Made by a program: the position numbers and the translations under genes. This document shows, piece by piece, positions 44,557 to 54,216 of a stretch of 64,000 bases of DNA. Source of the stretch: Saccharibacillus kuerlensis DSM 22868 (GTDB lineage: Bacteria; Bacillota; Bacilli; Paenibacillales; Paenibacillaceae). Positions within the stretch are counted from its first letter, which is position 1. Every line of letters starts with the position of its first letter. The stretch is taken from positions 310,001-374,000 of the forward strand of contig NZ_KB899278.1 in assembly GCF_000378145.1 (NCBI RefSeq), written 5' to 3'. Under the pieces are notes generated by a model. That model was given only the letters and a program-made list of their open reading frames with translations, was not told where the DNA came from and searched no databases.

Positions 44557-45408
44557 TTATTTCGAAATGTCCACAAAGCCTTCGCCAAACACATCTCGCA
44601 CGTCATGAATGGTAACAAACGCATCTTTATCCGCCTGCTTGACGATTTTCTTCAATTGAGACACTTCCTGCTTGCTGATGACAATATACAATATTTCTTT
44701 CGCTTCCTTTGTATAAAACCCGTGTCCGGACAGCACCGTCACTCCCCGATCCATCACCAGGTTAACCTGTTCGGCGATCGTATGCTGATGCTTGGAAATA
44801 ATCATGACCGCTTTTTTCGGATTTAATCCTTCGATAATGAAATCCATCACCTTGGTTCCGACATACAGCAGCACGATTGTAAACATGAAGTTTTCCACCT
44901 CAATAACAAGCAGGGACGCTACAGCGACCACTATGTCGAAGAACAGCAGACCATAGCTTATGTTCCAGTCCAAATATTTGTTCGCCAGGCGTGCCAAAAT
45001 AACGGTCCCAGCTGTTGTGCCGCCGACCCGTACAATCATGCCGATTCCGATCCCCGCAAAAATGCCAGCAAATATTGCGTTAACAGTCTTCTCTGTAGAA
45101 TGAATATCCCAATCAGCCGTTAAATGCAAAAATAGCGAGTTAAGCCCTACTGCCAAAATTGTATAAATAATCGTCTTCCTGTCCAAAAAACGATAACCGA
45201 TCACCAGTAGAAATGCGTTGATGATCAGATTGACTAGTCCGGGTGACCACTGGAACGCATAATACAAAATAATAGTGAGGCCTGTTACGCCCCCCTCGCC
45301 AAAATCGTTTGGAATGACGAATAAGTTGACCGCCAATGCAAAAATAAAGGCTCCAACCGCAATAAACGCGACATCCTTAATCGTTTTGGTTAACGTTTTT
45401 TTTTCCAT
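44557..45408 (-). CDS. YitT family membrane protein (DUF161 + DUF2179)
   Basis: 283 residues. Five or six N-terminal spans with the family sequence NLFVIPNDFGEGGVTGLTIILYY and VGGTTAGTVILARL, then a cytoplasmic DUF2179 domain (GHGFYTKEAKEILYIVISKQEVSQLKKIVKQADKDAFVTI). The ATG at 45408 gives the short basic N-terminus MEKKTLTK. Function unknown in the family; some members are proposed transporters. Upstream of glcT on the same strand, 200 bases apart. Confidence 0.9.
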   Translation of the reverse strand: MEKKTLTKTIKDVAFIAVGAFIFALAVNLFVIPNDFGEGGVTGLTIILYYAFQWSPGLVNLIINAFLLVIGYRFLDRKTIIYTILAVGLNSLFLHLTADWDIHSTEKTVNAIFAGIFAGIGIGMIVRVGGTTAGTVILARLANKYLDWNISYGLLFFDIVVAVASLLVIEVENFMFTIVLLYVGTKVMDFIIEGLNPKKAVMIISKHQHTIAEQVNLVMDRGVTVLSGHGFYTKEAKEILYIVISKQEVSQLKKIVKQADKDAFVTIHDVRDVFGEGFVDISK

Positions 45409-45519
45409 AGCCTGTATTCCCGTCCTTTTTCGGCAATTCTTTTTCAGCAACCTATATTTAAAAGGGTTCCTCGCTTATGCAATCTTCTCATTCTATCTTA
45501 CGTAAAAAAGAAGCGTCAA

Positions 45520-45546
45520 CCCGCATTTTCTCTTGGAAAATGCGGG
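45520..45546. terminator. hairpin downstream of floT
   Basis: Perfect 11-bp stem CCCGCATTTTC / GAAAATGCGGG with a 5-base loop. On the minus strand a T run (TTCTTTTTT) follows only after 12 bases, so termination is likely but imperfect. It lies in the 263-base gap between floT and the yitT-like gene. Confidence 0.45.
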
Positions 45547-45671
45547 AATCAGCTCCTTATGCATACTTATTCGAAAACGCTGCAGTTCATATTCATCGCG
45601 GACATGCATTTTTCATCTCTTCCGCTGTGGTTAGCGAAATACAAACTTAAGCCTGAAAGCAGATCCAAAGC

Positions 45672-47258
45672 TTATTCCCTTTTGTCTTTGTCTGCCGAAT
45701 CTTCCTCAGTCAGCAGAGATACGACGTTCGTCTTTGCGGTCTGATCGTCATTCCGCTTCGTTTCCATATCGACATTGTTCGACCCTTTTCCGCCTCCGGT
45801 CAGATTCCGGATGACCTCTTCCAAGTCGAGTCCCGAAACACTTTTCAGCATTTCCGGAGCGGTTGCCATCAGCTCGGTTACGTAGCTGCTGACGCGGGAT
45901 GCACCGCTGCTCTCTCCCTTGCCCGTGTCGACGATCGTAATCTTGTCGACAGATGCGATCGGCTCGGCAATTTTGCCTGCCAGTTCAGGCAGCATCTTCA
46001 TCACGACATCGAGAATCGCCGCTTCGCCGTAATGCTTGAATGCTTCTGCCAACTTTTCCTTCGCTTCCGCTTCAGCCAAACCGCGAAGACGAATCACTTC
46101 AGCTTCGGCCGTACCTCTGGCACGCTCCGCGTCGGCAGATGCGATACCGTCGAGACGTTTTTGCTCGGCGGACGCTTTGGCCTGCGTTTCAATCGAGTAT
46201 TGAAGCGCATCGGCTTCGCGCATCCGGCGCGCTTTGTCCGCTTCCGCCGCTACTTCGACGGCATAGCGGTCTGCGTCGGCTTTCTTCTTTACTTCCGCGT
46301 CATACTGCTTCTGGCGTACCAGAATTTCTTTCTCCTGCAGGTCGATCTCTCGATCCTTCCGAACGAGTTCCACGCGCATTTGTTCTTCGACCGCAATCTG
46401 CTTCGCACGCGCTTCCTGGATTTGATAGGCTTGGTCGGCATCGGCCTTGGCCGTATCCTGATCACGTTTGAACGCCGCGATTTTGAGTTCTTTCTCTTTT
46501 TGACCTTCGGCAATATTCGTATCGCGAATCAACTCCGCTTTCTGTCCTTCTTCTTCGGCCCGGGCTTTCTGAATCCGCGAATCACGGATCGCTTCGGCTT
46601 CCGCAATCTCGGCATCCCGCTTTACGGCAGCGATCCGCGGCTTACCGAGCGATTCCAGATAGCCGTGTTTGTCTCGTACATCCTTGATCGTGAACGAAAC
46701 GATTTGCAGACCCATTTTCTTCAGATCTCGGGCCGCTACGCTCTGTACTTCCTGTGCGAACCGATCACGGTTGCGATACATTTCTTCTACGGTCATCGAG
46801 CCAAGAATGGAACGCAGATGGCCTTCGAGCACTTCCTGCGCTTCCGACTTCAGCGATTCGATCGGCTTGCCCATGTACTGCTCAGCAGCCGTCGCCACGT
46901 CTTCGGTCGAGCTGCCGATCTTGATAATCGCCACACCGTCGGCCAGAACCGGAACGCCCTGCTCCGTATATACTTCCGGTGTCGTGACATCGAGTTTATG
47001 CGACAGCAGCGACAAATACTCGGCTTTTTGGAAGATCGGCAGAATAAATGCGCCTCCGCCGCGAACTATTTTGATTTTGCGTCCCGCTTCGTCGTCGGCG
47101 ATATTTTTTGTGCCGAGGAACGAACCGGTCACGACCATCGCCTCGTCCGTACTAACCGTCTTATAGCGCGCCCAGAATGCAAGCCCCAGTACGAGGAGTA
47201 CGGCCACTACAATACCCGGAATCAGTAAATAGTCCGGAATCTGATCGAAAATCCCCAT
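45672..47258 (-). CDS. floT: flotillin-like protein FloT
   Basis: 528 residues. An N-terminal membrane segment (residues 11-30) leads into an SPFH/band 7 domain (about 35-220), then a long coiled coil rich in Ala, Glu and Lys with EA/AE repeats (220-410) and a C-terminal tail. Organises membrane microdomains. It follows the NfeD-type gene by one base (TAA-G-ATG), as in Bacillus subtilis yuaF-floT. The upstream sigma-W-type promoter supports a cell-envelope stress role. Confidence 0.95.
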   Translation of the reverse strand: MGIFDQIPDYLLIPGIVVAVLLVLGLAFWARYKTVSTDEAMVVTGSFLGTKNIADDEAGRKIKIVRGGGAFILPIFQKAEYLSLLSHKLDVTTPEVYTEQGVPVLADGVAIIKIGSSTEDVATAAEQYMGKPIESLKSEAQEVLEGHLRSILGSMTVEEMYRNRDRFAQEVQSVAARDLKKMGLQIVSFTIKDVRDKHGYLESLGKPRIAAVKRDAEIAEAEAIRDSRIQKARAEEEGQKAELIRDTNIAEGQKEKELKIAAFKRDQDTAKADADQAYQIQEARAKQIAVEEQMRVELVRKDREIDLQEKEILVRQKQYDAEVKKKADADRYAVEVAAEADKARRMREADALQYSIETQAKASAEQKRLDGIASADAERARGTAEAEVIRLRGLAEAEAKEKLAEAFKHYGEAAILDVVMKMLPELAGKIAEPIASVDKITIVDTGKGESSGASRVSSYVTELMATAPEMLKSVSGLDLEEVIRNLTGGGKGSNNVDMETKRNDDQTAKTNVVSLLTEEDSADKDKRE

Positions 47259-47259
47259 C

Positions 47260-47799
47260 TTACTCCAACCCCTTTTTTTGTTTTTCGAGTTCGCTTACAC
47301 CAAGTGTGCCTTCGCTGATATCGACTACAACTACCCGCACTCCCGACGGAATCCAATCTCCATCGAAGCTGAATGCCGTATGCAGCGTGTTACCCGATCC
47401 ACCCATGTGGACCATGACCTCGCCGTATCCTTTTTCAGGAACGGGAACGGTTATCTCGCCAATTTTCCCGACCAGGTCGTTCATCGAATAACCGACCGAG
47501 TTCTCGCTTCCGCGCATAGGTTTTACGTAAGCGAAGTAGAGCAGCAGCCCCGAAGCCAGCGCACAGAGCGTTGATGCCAATATTCCCAGAGCGGGAGACA
47601 GTCCAGCATAACGCTCAATCAGAATACCTGCGCCTCCGAAGACAGTGACCATTCCGGCAAGAACGATGGGCTGCAGGAACTCGAACGACACCGCGTCGAA
47701 CACGCCGCCCAGCGCGTCGCCGATCCAATCCCCGAACACTACGCTGATCAGCGCGAACATGACACCGCCTGCCAGACAACCGAAATATAGAGCTTCCAT
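47260..47799 (-). CDS. yuaF: NfeD/YuaF family membrane protein
   Basis: 179 residues from ATG 47799, which has GGAGG upstream; longer in-frame extensions have none. Three N-terminal spans with Gly-rich sequence (ALYFGCLAGGVMFALISVVFGDW, GMVTVFGGAGILIERY, LGILASTLCALASGLLLYFAYV) and a C-terminal OB-fold (VGKIGEITVPVPEKGYGEVMVH). Partner of flotillin. Confidence 0.9.
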   Translation of the reverse strand: MEALYFGCLAGGVMFALISVVFGDWIGDALGGVFDAVSFEFLQPIVLAGMVTVFGGAGILIERYAGLSPALGILASTLCALASGLLLYFAYVKPMRGSENSVGYSMNDLVGKIGEITVPVPEKGYGEVMVHMGGSGNTLHTAFSFDGDWIPSGVRVVVVDISEGTLGVSELEKQKKGLE

Positions 47800-47905
47800 G
47801 TTCGTATCCTCCTTCTTTCTTGAAGGCTGCTCATTCAGGCTTCGAAATTCGGCCTTCATTGTTCTGCGATTAGATCGAAGCCTGCCAAATGAGTACATGA
47901 TTACA

Positions 47906-47931
47906 TACGATTGATTGCCGATTCGGTTTCA
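47906..47931 (-). promoter_or_regulatory. sigma-W-type ECF promoter of yuaF-floT
   Basis: Minus strand TGAAAC (47931-47926), exactly 16 bases, then CGTA (47909-47906). This is the sigma-W consensus as known for Bacillus subtilis, where the yuaF-floT-yuaI operon is a sigma-W target. Confidence 0.8.
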
Positions 47932-47949
47932 CATTTTTCCCAAATCCGA

Positions 47950-48537
47950 TTAATTCCCCTGAATACGAGAAACTTGAGCTAAAATTCCCAGTAATTCATC
48001 TTCTTCATATCCGGATGATTGATTGGCCTGCAGGGTATAAGTCACTTTGCCCGGTCTGGCGGTTGCATACAAGCTTCCGTCTTCAAAATGAGCGACCTGC
48101 ATGTCGACACCGTCGACGGAACGAGTCTCTGCTTCCCTTGTCTCTGCGGGAAGTTCGCTCAAAGTCAGCCATAGAGTCTGTGTACCGGAATACGGTCCAT
48201 AAAGCAGTTCTTCGATCGGCAGTACCGATTCTTTCTCTACAGTCTGCAGCTCTCCCCCAGGCTCGCCGTATAGAATCATAATGGTGTCTTTGCGTATTTC
48301 GCTTTCGTCTACGCCCGCTCTCAAAACATTTTCGGGCGAAAATCTTTTGTCCTTGTAAATCAGCTTTACTTCCAGACCGTCGATTTCGTGAACCTGTGCT
48401 TTCGGGTATACTTTCTGAACTTCCTGCTGGGCATAAGCGAGACTTCCCTGAGCCGGCGGATCGTCGGAACAAGCGCTCAGCGCAAACATTAGCAGGACAG
48501 CGAGCAGAAATTGCAAGTTAATACGGATACTTTTCAT
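47950..48537 (-). CDS. putative lipoprotein of unknown function
   Basis: 195 residues. Lipoprotein signal with lipobox ALSAC and Cys23. The mature part is acidic and has no motif I can name with confidence; the end (VAHFEDGSLYATARPGKVTYTLQANQSSGYEEDELLGILAQV) is reminiscent of DUF4367-type domains. AAAGGGG precedes ATG 48537. Located between the flotillin operon and the alcohol dehydrogenase gene and likely transcribed alone, since a terminator lies just upstream. Confidence 0.75.
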   Translation of the reverse strand: MKSIRINLQFLLAVLLMFALSACSDDPPAQGSLAYAQQEVQKVYPKAQVHEIDGLEVKLIYKDKRFSPENVLRAGVDESEIRKDTIMILYGEPGGELQTVEKESVLPIEELLYGPYSGTQTLWLTLSELPAETREAETRSVDGVDMQVAHFEDGSLYATARPGKVTYTLQANQSSGYEEDELLGILAQVSRIQGN

Positions 48538-48591
48538 ACATAAGTCACCCCTTTCAATGACATAAACGTGCCAAAGAAAAGTTTAGTTGGC

Positions 48592-48637
48592 AAAAAAAAG
48601 CTCGCCCAACGGAGATTGTTCTCCGGGGCGAGCTTTT
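48592..48637 (-). terminator. intrinsic terminator after the alcohol dehydrogenase gene
   Basis: AAAAGCTCGCCC / GGGCGAGCTTTT enclosing an inner GGAG-ATTGTT-CTCC hairpin; minus strand ends in eight T. Confidence 0.9.
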
Positions 48638-48741
48638 ATAAGCAACGAGCCTTTGTTAGGAAGCAAATATTTGACGGCAGACTGAGCGAATAATCCGCTG
48701 GGTCGCCAAATATTCAATGTAAGACTTAATCCTCTTAAAAC

Positions 48742-49905
48742 TTAGAGAGAAGCTTTATAGATCGATACAACATCTTCGCGCTGAAGTTTGTTGAAGTTAC
48801 CGAATGGACCGAATTTCATTGCCTTGTCGGCCATTTCGTCAATTCGGCTATCGTCGATTTCGTAATCGGCCAATGTACTAGGAGCACCGATCGAATTCCA
48901 GAACGCACGCAGTGCTTCGATTCCTTCGAGACCGACTTCTTCAGCCGATTTGCCGGAAGGATCGATGCCGAATACGTTGACGGCAAGCTTCTTGAAGCGT
49001 TCCGGATCGACTTTCAAGCTGTGCTTCATCCAGTTCGGGAACAGGATCGCCAGACCGCCGCCGTGCGGAATGTCGTAAACGGCCGATACGGCGTGCTCAA
49101 TGTTATGCGTCGCCCAGTCGCCTGTGCTGCCCATGCTCAAAACACCGTTCAGCGCCATCGTGCCGCTGTACATGATTGTCTCGCGCAGCTCATAGTTCTC
49201 GAGATCATTTACAAGCTTCGGCCCCGCTTCGATTACCGCACGCAGCACGGATTCGCAGAAGCCGTCTTGAACCGGCGTATTCGTATCCAAATGGAAGTAA
49301 GTCTCCAAGACGTGCGACATCATGTCGACTACGCCGTATACCGTTTGGTCTTTCGGCAGAGAATACGTGAACTCCGGATCGAGAATGGAGAATGTCGGGA
49401 AGGAATGCGCACTGCCCCAACCCAGCTTCTCCATCGTCTGTTCGTTCGTGATCACGGAACCACTGTTCATTTCGGAGCCGGTTGCGGCCATCGTCAGCAC
49501 AACGCCGAGCGGAAGACCATCCTGTGCGACCGCTTTGCGTTCCGCAAAGTCCCACATATCGCCGTCATATTTTGCGCCGACTGCGATTGCTTTGGCGCAG
49601 TCGATGACACTGCCTCCGCCAACGGCCAGAATCAGATCGATATTTTCATTTTTGCACAGATCGACACCTTTATGCACGGTCGACAGACGCGGGTTCGGCT
49701 CGACGCCGGCCAGCTCGACAATCGTCGAACCAGTTTCTTTGAGCAGCGCTGTTACGCTGTCGTACAGACCGGAACGTTTGATGCTGCCTCCGCCATAAAC
49801 GAGCAAAATATTTTTTCCGTACTGCGGCACCAACGTTTTAAGCTGCTCCAGTTGGCCTTTGCCGAAGATCAGACGAGTCGGATTATAAAAAGTAAAAGAC
49901 TTCAT
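48742..49905 (-). CDS. iron-containing alcohol dehydrogenase, YugJ/butanol dehydrogenase type
   Basis: 387 residues from ATG 49905, the standard length. Group III alcohol dehydrogenase: [15 protein letters not shown] binds NAD(P), and the metal-binding region reads [35 protein letters not shown] with its His ligands. Reduces aldehydes such as butanal or methylglyoxal-type substrates. The ribosome site AAGGAAGGGG is 13 bases from the ATG. Single gene with its own terminator. Confidence 0.9.
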   Translation of the reverse strand: MKSFTFYNPTRLIFGKGQLEQLKTLVPQYGKNILLVYGGGSIKRSGLYDSVTALLKETGSTIVELAGVEPNPRLSTVHKGVDLCKNENIDLILAVGGGSVIDCAKAIAVGAKYDGDMWDFAERKAVAQDGLPLGVVLTMAATGSEMNSGSVITNEQTMEKLGWGSAHSFPTFSILDPEFTYSLPKDQTVYGVVDMMSHVLETYFHLDTNTPVQDGFCESVLRAVIEAGPKLVNDLENYELRETIMYSGTMALNGVLSMGSTGDWATHNIEHAVSAVYDIPHGGGLAILFPNWMKHSLKVDPERFKKLAVNVFGIDPSGKSAEEVGLEGIEALRAFWNSIGAPSTLADYEIDDSRIDEMADKAMKFGPFGNFNKLQREDVVSIYKASL

Positions 49906-49971
49906 GATTAAGTCATAACCCCTTCCTTTTGATAAGTATGTATTCATTATATACCGGATTGCGCAAAAAAC

Positions 49972-50010
49972 AAAAAAGGCCGACACTTCCGAAGAAGTAT
50001 CGACCTTTTC
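49972..50010 (-). terminator. intrinsic terminator of the gal operon
   Basis: Minus-strand stem AAAAGGTCGATACTTC with loop TTCG and GAAGTGTCGGCCTTTT (two U-G pairs), followed by further T. A UUCG tetraloop gives high stability. Confidence 0.9.
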
Positions 50011-50063
50011 GCACCCCATTACACCTTACTACAGCGCAGATACCGCTACCCTTTCAGGCAGCA

Positions 50064-51752
50064 TTAATTCATACGAGGATTGTCTTGCGTACGGTTCCAG
50101 CCGAGACTTGCAACAAAACGGAAGAACGCTTCACGACCCGCTGCGTCGGTTTTGTAAACGCCGGCATGTCCCAAAATCTCGGTAAATTTACTACCCACTT
50201 CACGTCGTACAAGTTCAAGCGCGGATTCCGGCGTCAAGTTCGACCCGTTGGCCGCAATCAGTTCGTGAATCCATGGTAGATGCTGAACAAGGGGGTGAGA
50301 AGAATCGGCTTCGGCCGCAGCCAACACTTCCGAGTTCCCGCTTAGGATAAGGCCGACTTGTTCCAGCTCGCTTTTCAATCGGCCCGGAAGAATTGCCAAT
50401 CCCATCACTTCAATCAGCCCGATATTTTCTTTTTTCAAATGATGCATTTCGCGGTGCGGGTGGAAAATGCCTTCTGGATGCTGCTCGCTCGTCCGGTTGT
50501 TGCGCAGTACAAGATCCATCTCGTATGCGCCTTCGCGGCGGCGGACGATTGGCGTTACTGTGTTATGCCGCACGCTTTGTCCGTCCCGTTCGCTCGATGC
50601 TCGGATATGGACACTTTCGTCGCTGTACGTTTTCCATGTCTCGTAAATCTCGTTTGCCGCTTCCAACAGTTCTCCTTGGTCGCTGCCCGACAACCGGACG
50701 ACCGACATTGGCCAACGGACGACGGACAAGCTGACCGCCGGATACCGGTTATGCGAGAACACAGCCTCCGTTACGGCACGCTCGATCGCAAACGTATGCT
50801 TGCCGCCCTGGAAGTGGTCATGCGTTAGAATGGATCCGCCTACGATCGGCAGGTCGGCATTGGAACCCAGGAAATAGTGCGGGAATCGATCTGTAAACTG
50901 CAGCAGGCGGCGCAGCGTATCCTTCGTCAGTTCCATCGGGATATGATCGCGGTGCAGCACAATGCAGTGTTCATTGTAATAAACGTACGGCGAATACTGA
51001 AACAGCCAAGGCTCGTCGTTCAGTTCCAGTGGAATAACGCGCAGGTTCTGTCTGGCCGGATGATTGATTCGTCCGGCATACCCTACGTTTTCGCGGCAGA
51101 GTTGGCATTTTGGGTAGACCGGAGGAGGCAGCAGGCGAGCCTGTGCAATTTCTTCCGACGTCTTTTCCGGCTTGGAAAGGTTGATCGTAATTTCAATTGA
51201 TCCAAATTCGGAATCATGCGTCCAATACAAATTTTTCGAGACGCGGTCCATCCGAATATAGTTTGAATCAATGCACCATTTGTAGAAACGATCGGTTGCT
51301 GCCGTAATGCCGCTCTGCTCCTCCGTCTCGCGGAAATCGCGAACGACTTCGGACGGCCTGGCCAATAAAAGTCCCATCAGCTTGGCGTCGAGCAGATCGC
51401 GCTGAGTATCGGTATTTTCCGAGATCATACCCGTCTGCACCGCATAATCGATCAGCGTGTCGAGCATCGGCTGCGGCCCTTCGGGCAGCTCTTCATCAAG
51501 AGCGTCGCTTCCTGCATAAGGCTCGTCGAACCCGAACTGCTCCAGCAGACGATTTCGTCCATAGTCGCCGTCAAAGGCTTCCAGCAGTTTTTCTCTCAAC
51601 GCAAAAGCGGTCAGACGTTCGATTGCCCGCAGCGCATTTTCACGCGTTACTTTGCCTGACACTTCGCTGCCCGACTGCGCGGAAGGCTGCACATCACCCG
51701 GTTTTTCTCCCGCTGTCCCTTGCTGTACTCCGTTTTTCCACTGTTCGCTCAT
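50064..51752 (-). CDS. galT: UDP-glucose-hexose-1-phosphate uridylyltransferase (class II)
   Basis: 562 residues; converts galactose-1-phosphate and UDP-glucose to UDP-galactose and glucose-1-phosphate in the Leloir pathway. Class II (Firmicutes) GalT features: AGRINHPARQNLRVIPLELN, YSPYVYYNEHCIVLHRDHIPM, GGSILTHDHFQGGKHTFAIERA and HHLKKENIGLIEVMGLAILPGRL. Starts at ATG 51752 with GGGGGC upstream. The N-terminal 30 residues are Gln/Ser-rich and look dispensable. Last gene of galK-galE-galT. Confidence 0.95.
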   Translation of the reverse strand: MSEQWKNGVQQGTAGEKPGDVQPSAQSGSEVSGKVTRENALRAIERLTAFALREKLLEAFDGDYGRNRLLEQFGFDEPYAGSDALDEELPEGPQPMLDTLIDYAVQTGMISENTDTQRDLLDAKLMGLLLARPSEVVRDFRETEEQSGITAATDRFYKWCIDSNYIRMDRVSKNLYWTHDSEFGSIEITINLSKPEKTSEEIAQARLLPPPVYPKCQLCRENVGYAGRINHPARQNLRVIPLELNDEPWLFQYSPYVYYNEHCIVLHRDHIPMELTKDTLRRLLQFTDRFPHYFLGSNADLPIVGGSILTHDHFQGGKHTFAIERAVTEAVFSHNRYPAVSLSVVRWPMSVVRLSGSDQGELLEAANEIYETWKTYSDESVHIRASSERDGQSVRHNTVTPIVRRREGAYEMDLVLRNNRTSEQHPEGIFHPHREMHHLKKENIGLIEVMGLAILPGRLKSELEQVGLILSGNSEVLAAAEADSSHPLVQHLPWIHELIAANGSNLTPESALELVRREVGSKFTEILGHAGVYKTDAAGREAFFRFVASLGWNRTQDNPRMN

Positions 51753-51779
51753 GAACACTGCCCCCGTTATTGAGATCTT

Positions 51780-52766
51780 TTAGTCGTTATAGCCGTCCGG
51801 ACGAGACTGATGCCAGCTCCAGGCACTTGCAATGATCGTTTCGATGTTCTCGCGAGCCGGGCTCCATCCCAGGATGCTGCGTGCTTTCTGCGAGGAAGCG
51901 ACCAGTACGGCCGGATCTCCTGCACGGCGCGGTTCTGTTTTGACCGGGATTTCTTTGCCTGTGACGCGGCGTGCTGTTTCAATAATCTCGCGCACCGAGA
52001 ATCCGCTTCCGCTGCCCAGGTTGAATACGTCGCTTTCGCCGCCGTTTTTCAAGTAATCGATTGCTCGCAGATGAGCATCCGCCAGGTCGCTGACATGCAG
52101 GTAGTCGCGAATGCAGGTGCCGTCTTCCGTCGGATAATCTTCCCCAAAGACGGAGATGTGCGGACGCTGTCCAAGCGCCGTCTGGAGCACAATCGGAATG
52201 AGATGCGTTTCCGGACGGTGGTCTTCGCCGATCCTGCCGCTGTCATGCGCACCGGCCGCGTTGAAGTAGCGCAAAGCCACATAACGGACATCCAGTACAC
52301 GATCATACCAGCGAATCATGCGTTCCATCATCAGCTTCGTTTCGCCGTATACATTGGTAGGTTCGGTGCGGTCCGTTTCTTCGATCGGTACCTTTTCCGG
52401 CTCGCCATAGGTTGCTGCTGTCGAGGAGAAGACGATCCTGCGCACACCCGCTTCGTTCATCGCTTCAAGCAGGCATAATGTACCGTACATGTTGTTGTCG
52501 TAGTATTTGCCCGGGTCCTGCATACTCTCGCCGACCAGGGAGTTTGCCGCAAAGTGGATGACGCCTTCAATTTCGTTTTCCGCAAACAGCTTCTTCAGCA
52601 GTTCTTTGTCACGCAGATCGCCTTCATACAGCTTGCCGCCCAGCAGAGCTTCGCGGTGTCCAGTCTGCAAATTGTCGATCACTACAACCTCGTCGCCTCT
52701 TTCGAGCAGAGCTGCCACGGTATGGGAACCGATATATCCTGCGCCGCCTGTAACTAAAATAGCCAT
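51780..52766 (-). CDS. galE: UDP-glucose 4-epimerase
   Basis: 328 residues. NAD-binding GGAGYIGSHT (7-16), active site Ser/Thr in SSTAATYG and Tyr-Lys in NVYGETK. AGGAGG precedes ATG 52766. Second gene of the gal operon, 27 bases before galT. Confidence 0.97.
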   Translation of the reverse strand: MAILVTGGAGYIGSHTVAALLERGDEVVVIDNLQTGHREALLGGKLYEGDLRDKELLKKLFAENEIEGVIHFAANSLVGESMQDPGKYYDNNMYGTLCLLEAMNEAGVRRIVFSSTAATYGEPEKVPIEETDRTEPTNVYGETKLMMERMIRWYDRVLDVRYVALRYFNAAGAHDSGRIGEDHRPETHLIPIVLQTALGQRPHISVFGEDYPTEDGTCIRDYLHVSDLADAHLRAIDYLKNGGESDVFNLGSGSGFSVREIIETARRVTGKEIPVKTEPRRAGDPAVLVASSQKARSILGWSPARENIETIIASAWSWHQSRPDGYND

Positions 52767-52815
52767 TATAAATTCCTCCTCAAGGTTAGGTTCGACGAAT
52801 CAATCTTTTGAAAAA

Positions 52816-53991
52816 TCAGTTCGTTCCCAGCTCTTCCACGCCTTCGCCGACACCGCAGACGTAGAATTCGCCTTGCAACCCTGTCCGGGCCTGGTAGTTA
52901 TCGCCGACTTCCTTCACAAAGCGCTCTACGTCATCTTCGTGTACAAGCGACACTGTGCAGCCGCCGAATCCGGCTCCGGTCATCCGGGCACCTAATGTTC
53001 CCGGGATTTTACGCGCTTCTTCAACCATGATGTCCAGCTCTTCGCAGCTCACTTCGTACAGATCACGCAGCGAATCATGGGACAGGTTCATCAGCCGGCC
53101 AAACTCCTGCAGATCGTTCGCCGTAAGCGCCTGAACCGAAGCCAGTACGCGAGCGTTCTCTTCAATGACATGCTGTGCGCGATTCTGTACCGTCTTGTCA
53201 GTCAGGACAGACTTGAATTCTTCAAACTGCGAAGGCGTAAGCTCGGCCAGATAGTTCAGATCGCTCTTACGGGTTTTCAGCTGCTCTAACGCAGTCGTGC
53301 ACTGTTCCCGCCGTTCGTTGTACTTGGAGTCAACCAACCCTCGACGTTTGTTGGTATTGCCGATGACCAGTTTATAACTGCCTGTTTGGAACGGTACATG
53401 CTCGTACTCAAGCGTATCGCACATCAGCAGAATAGCGTGGTCCTTTTTGCCGTTGGCCACTGCGAACTGATCCATGATGCCGCAGTTGACGCCGACGAAA
53501 TTGTTCTCCGCAGCTTGAGACAGCAGTGCAATCTGCACTGTATCGCGGTCGTATCCTCCCATTGACAGCAGTCCGTAGCCGGTTACGACTTCAATCGATG
53601 CCGAGGAAGAAAGGCCCGCTCCATTCGGAATCTCGCCGTGGTAGAACAGGTCGTATCCTTTGGATATCGGATAACCGCGCTGCGCCAGCTCGACCATGAC
53701 ACCGACCGGGTAATCCGTCCATTCGCCCGTCTTGTTCAACCCGATCTCGTCCACTTTGATTTCCGCTTCTTCCGGCAGGTTGGAGGATGCAAAGCGGAGG
53801 ATGCCATCTTCACGTTCACGGACGACCAAAGTTGTGCCGAATTCCAGCGCAGCCGGCAGAACATAGCCTCCATTGTAATCGATGTGTTCGCCGATCAGAT
53901 TCACACGGCCCGGCGCATGAAACACCCGCGGCTCTACGGTTGATTCGCTAAATTTTTGTATAAACATTTGTTTGATTTGCTGAGTATCCAT
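52816..53991 (-). CDS. galK: galactokinase
   Basis: 391 residues. GHMP kinase: substrate motif APGRVNLIGEHIDYNGG (26-42), ATP loop PNGAGLSSSASIEV, and C-terminal GARMTGAGFGGCTV. GAGGTGA precedes ATG 53991. First gene of galK-galE-galT and divergent from an AraC regulator that probably controls it. Confidence 0.97.
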   Translation of the reverse strand: MDTQQIKQMFIQKFSESTVEPRVFHAPGRVNLIGEHIDYNGGYVLPAALEFGTTLVVREREDGILRFASSNLPEEAEIKVDEIGLNKTGEWTDYPVGVMVELAQRGYPISKGYDLFYHGEIPNGAGLSSSASIEVVTGYGLLSMGGYDRDTVQIALLSQAAENNFVGVNCGIMDQFAVANGKKDHAILLMCDTLEYEHVPFQTGSYKLVIGNTNKRRGLVDSKYNERREQCTTALEQLKTRKSDLNYLAELTPSQFEEFKSVLTDKTVQNRAQHVIEENARVLASVQALTANDLQEFGRLMNLSHDSLRDLYEVSCEELDIMVEEARKIPGTLGARMTGAGFGGCTVSLVHEDDVERFVKEVGDNYQARTGLQGEFYVCGVGEGVEELGTN

Positions 53992-54216
53992 TCTGGGATC
54001 ACCTCGTGATTTTTTGTTTGCCTGTGCCCTAAGTATAGAAGATATCGTTCTCTTTGATAATGCATCGATGTGCGAAGTGTATGGACTTATGTGACTTACC
54101 TATACATCCTGTTATACTGGAGAAAAGACCTTCGGTCAACGATGGCACGATCAAAGCAAAGATGCGGCAGAACCGCGCCTACGCCCTGTTTTGCAATATT
54201 GAAAGGAGAAGACCTT

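Noticed and set aside
47800-47898. 33-residue extension of the NfeD-type protein
   Set aside because: Basic, non-conserved sequence; ATG 47799 has GGAGG upstream and gives a normal first membrane span.
54070-54216. 49-residue N-terminal extension of the gal AraC regulator
   Set aside because: No ribosome site, odd composition, and the ATG at 54217 has GAAAGGAG.
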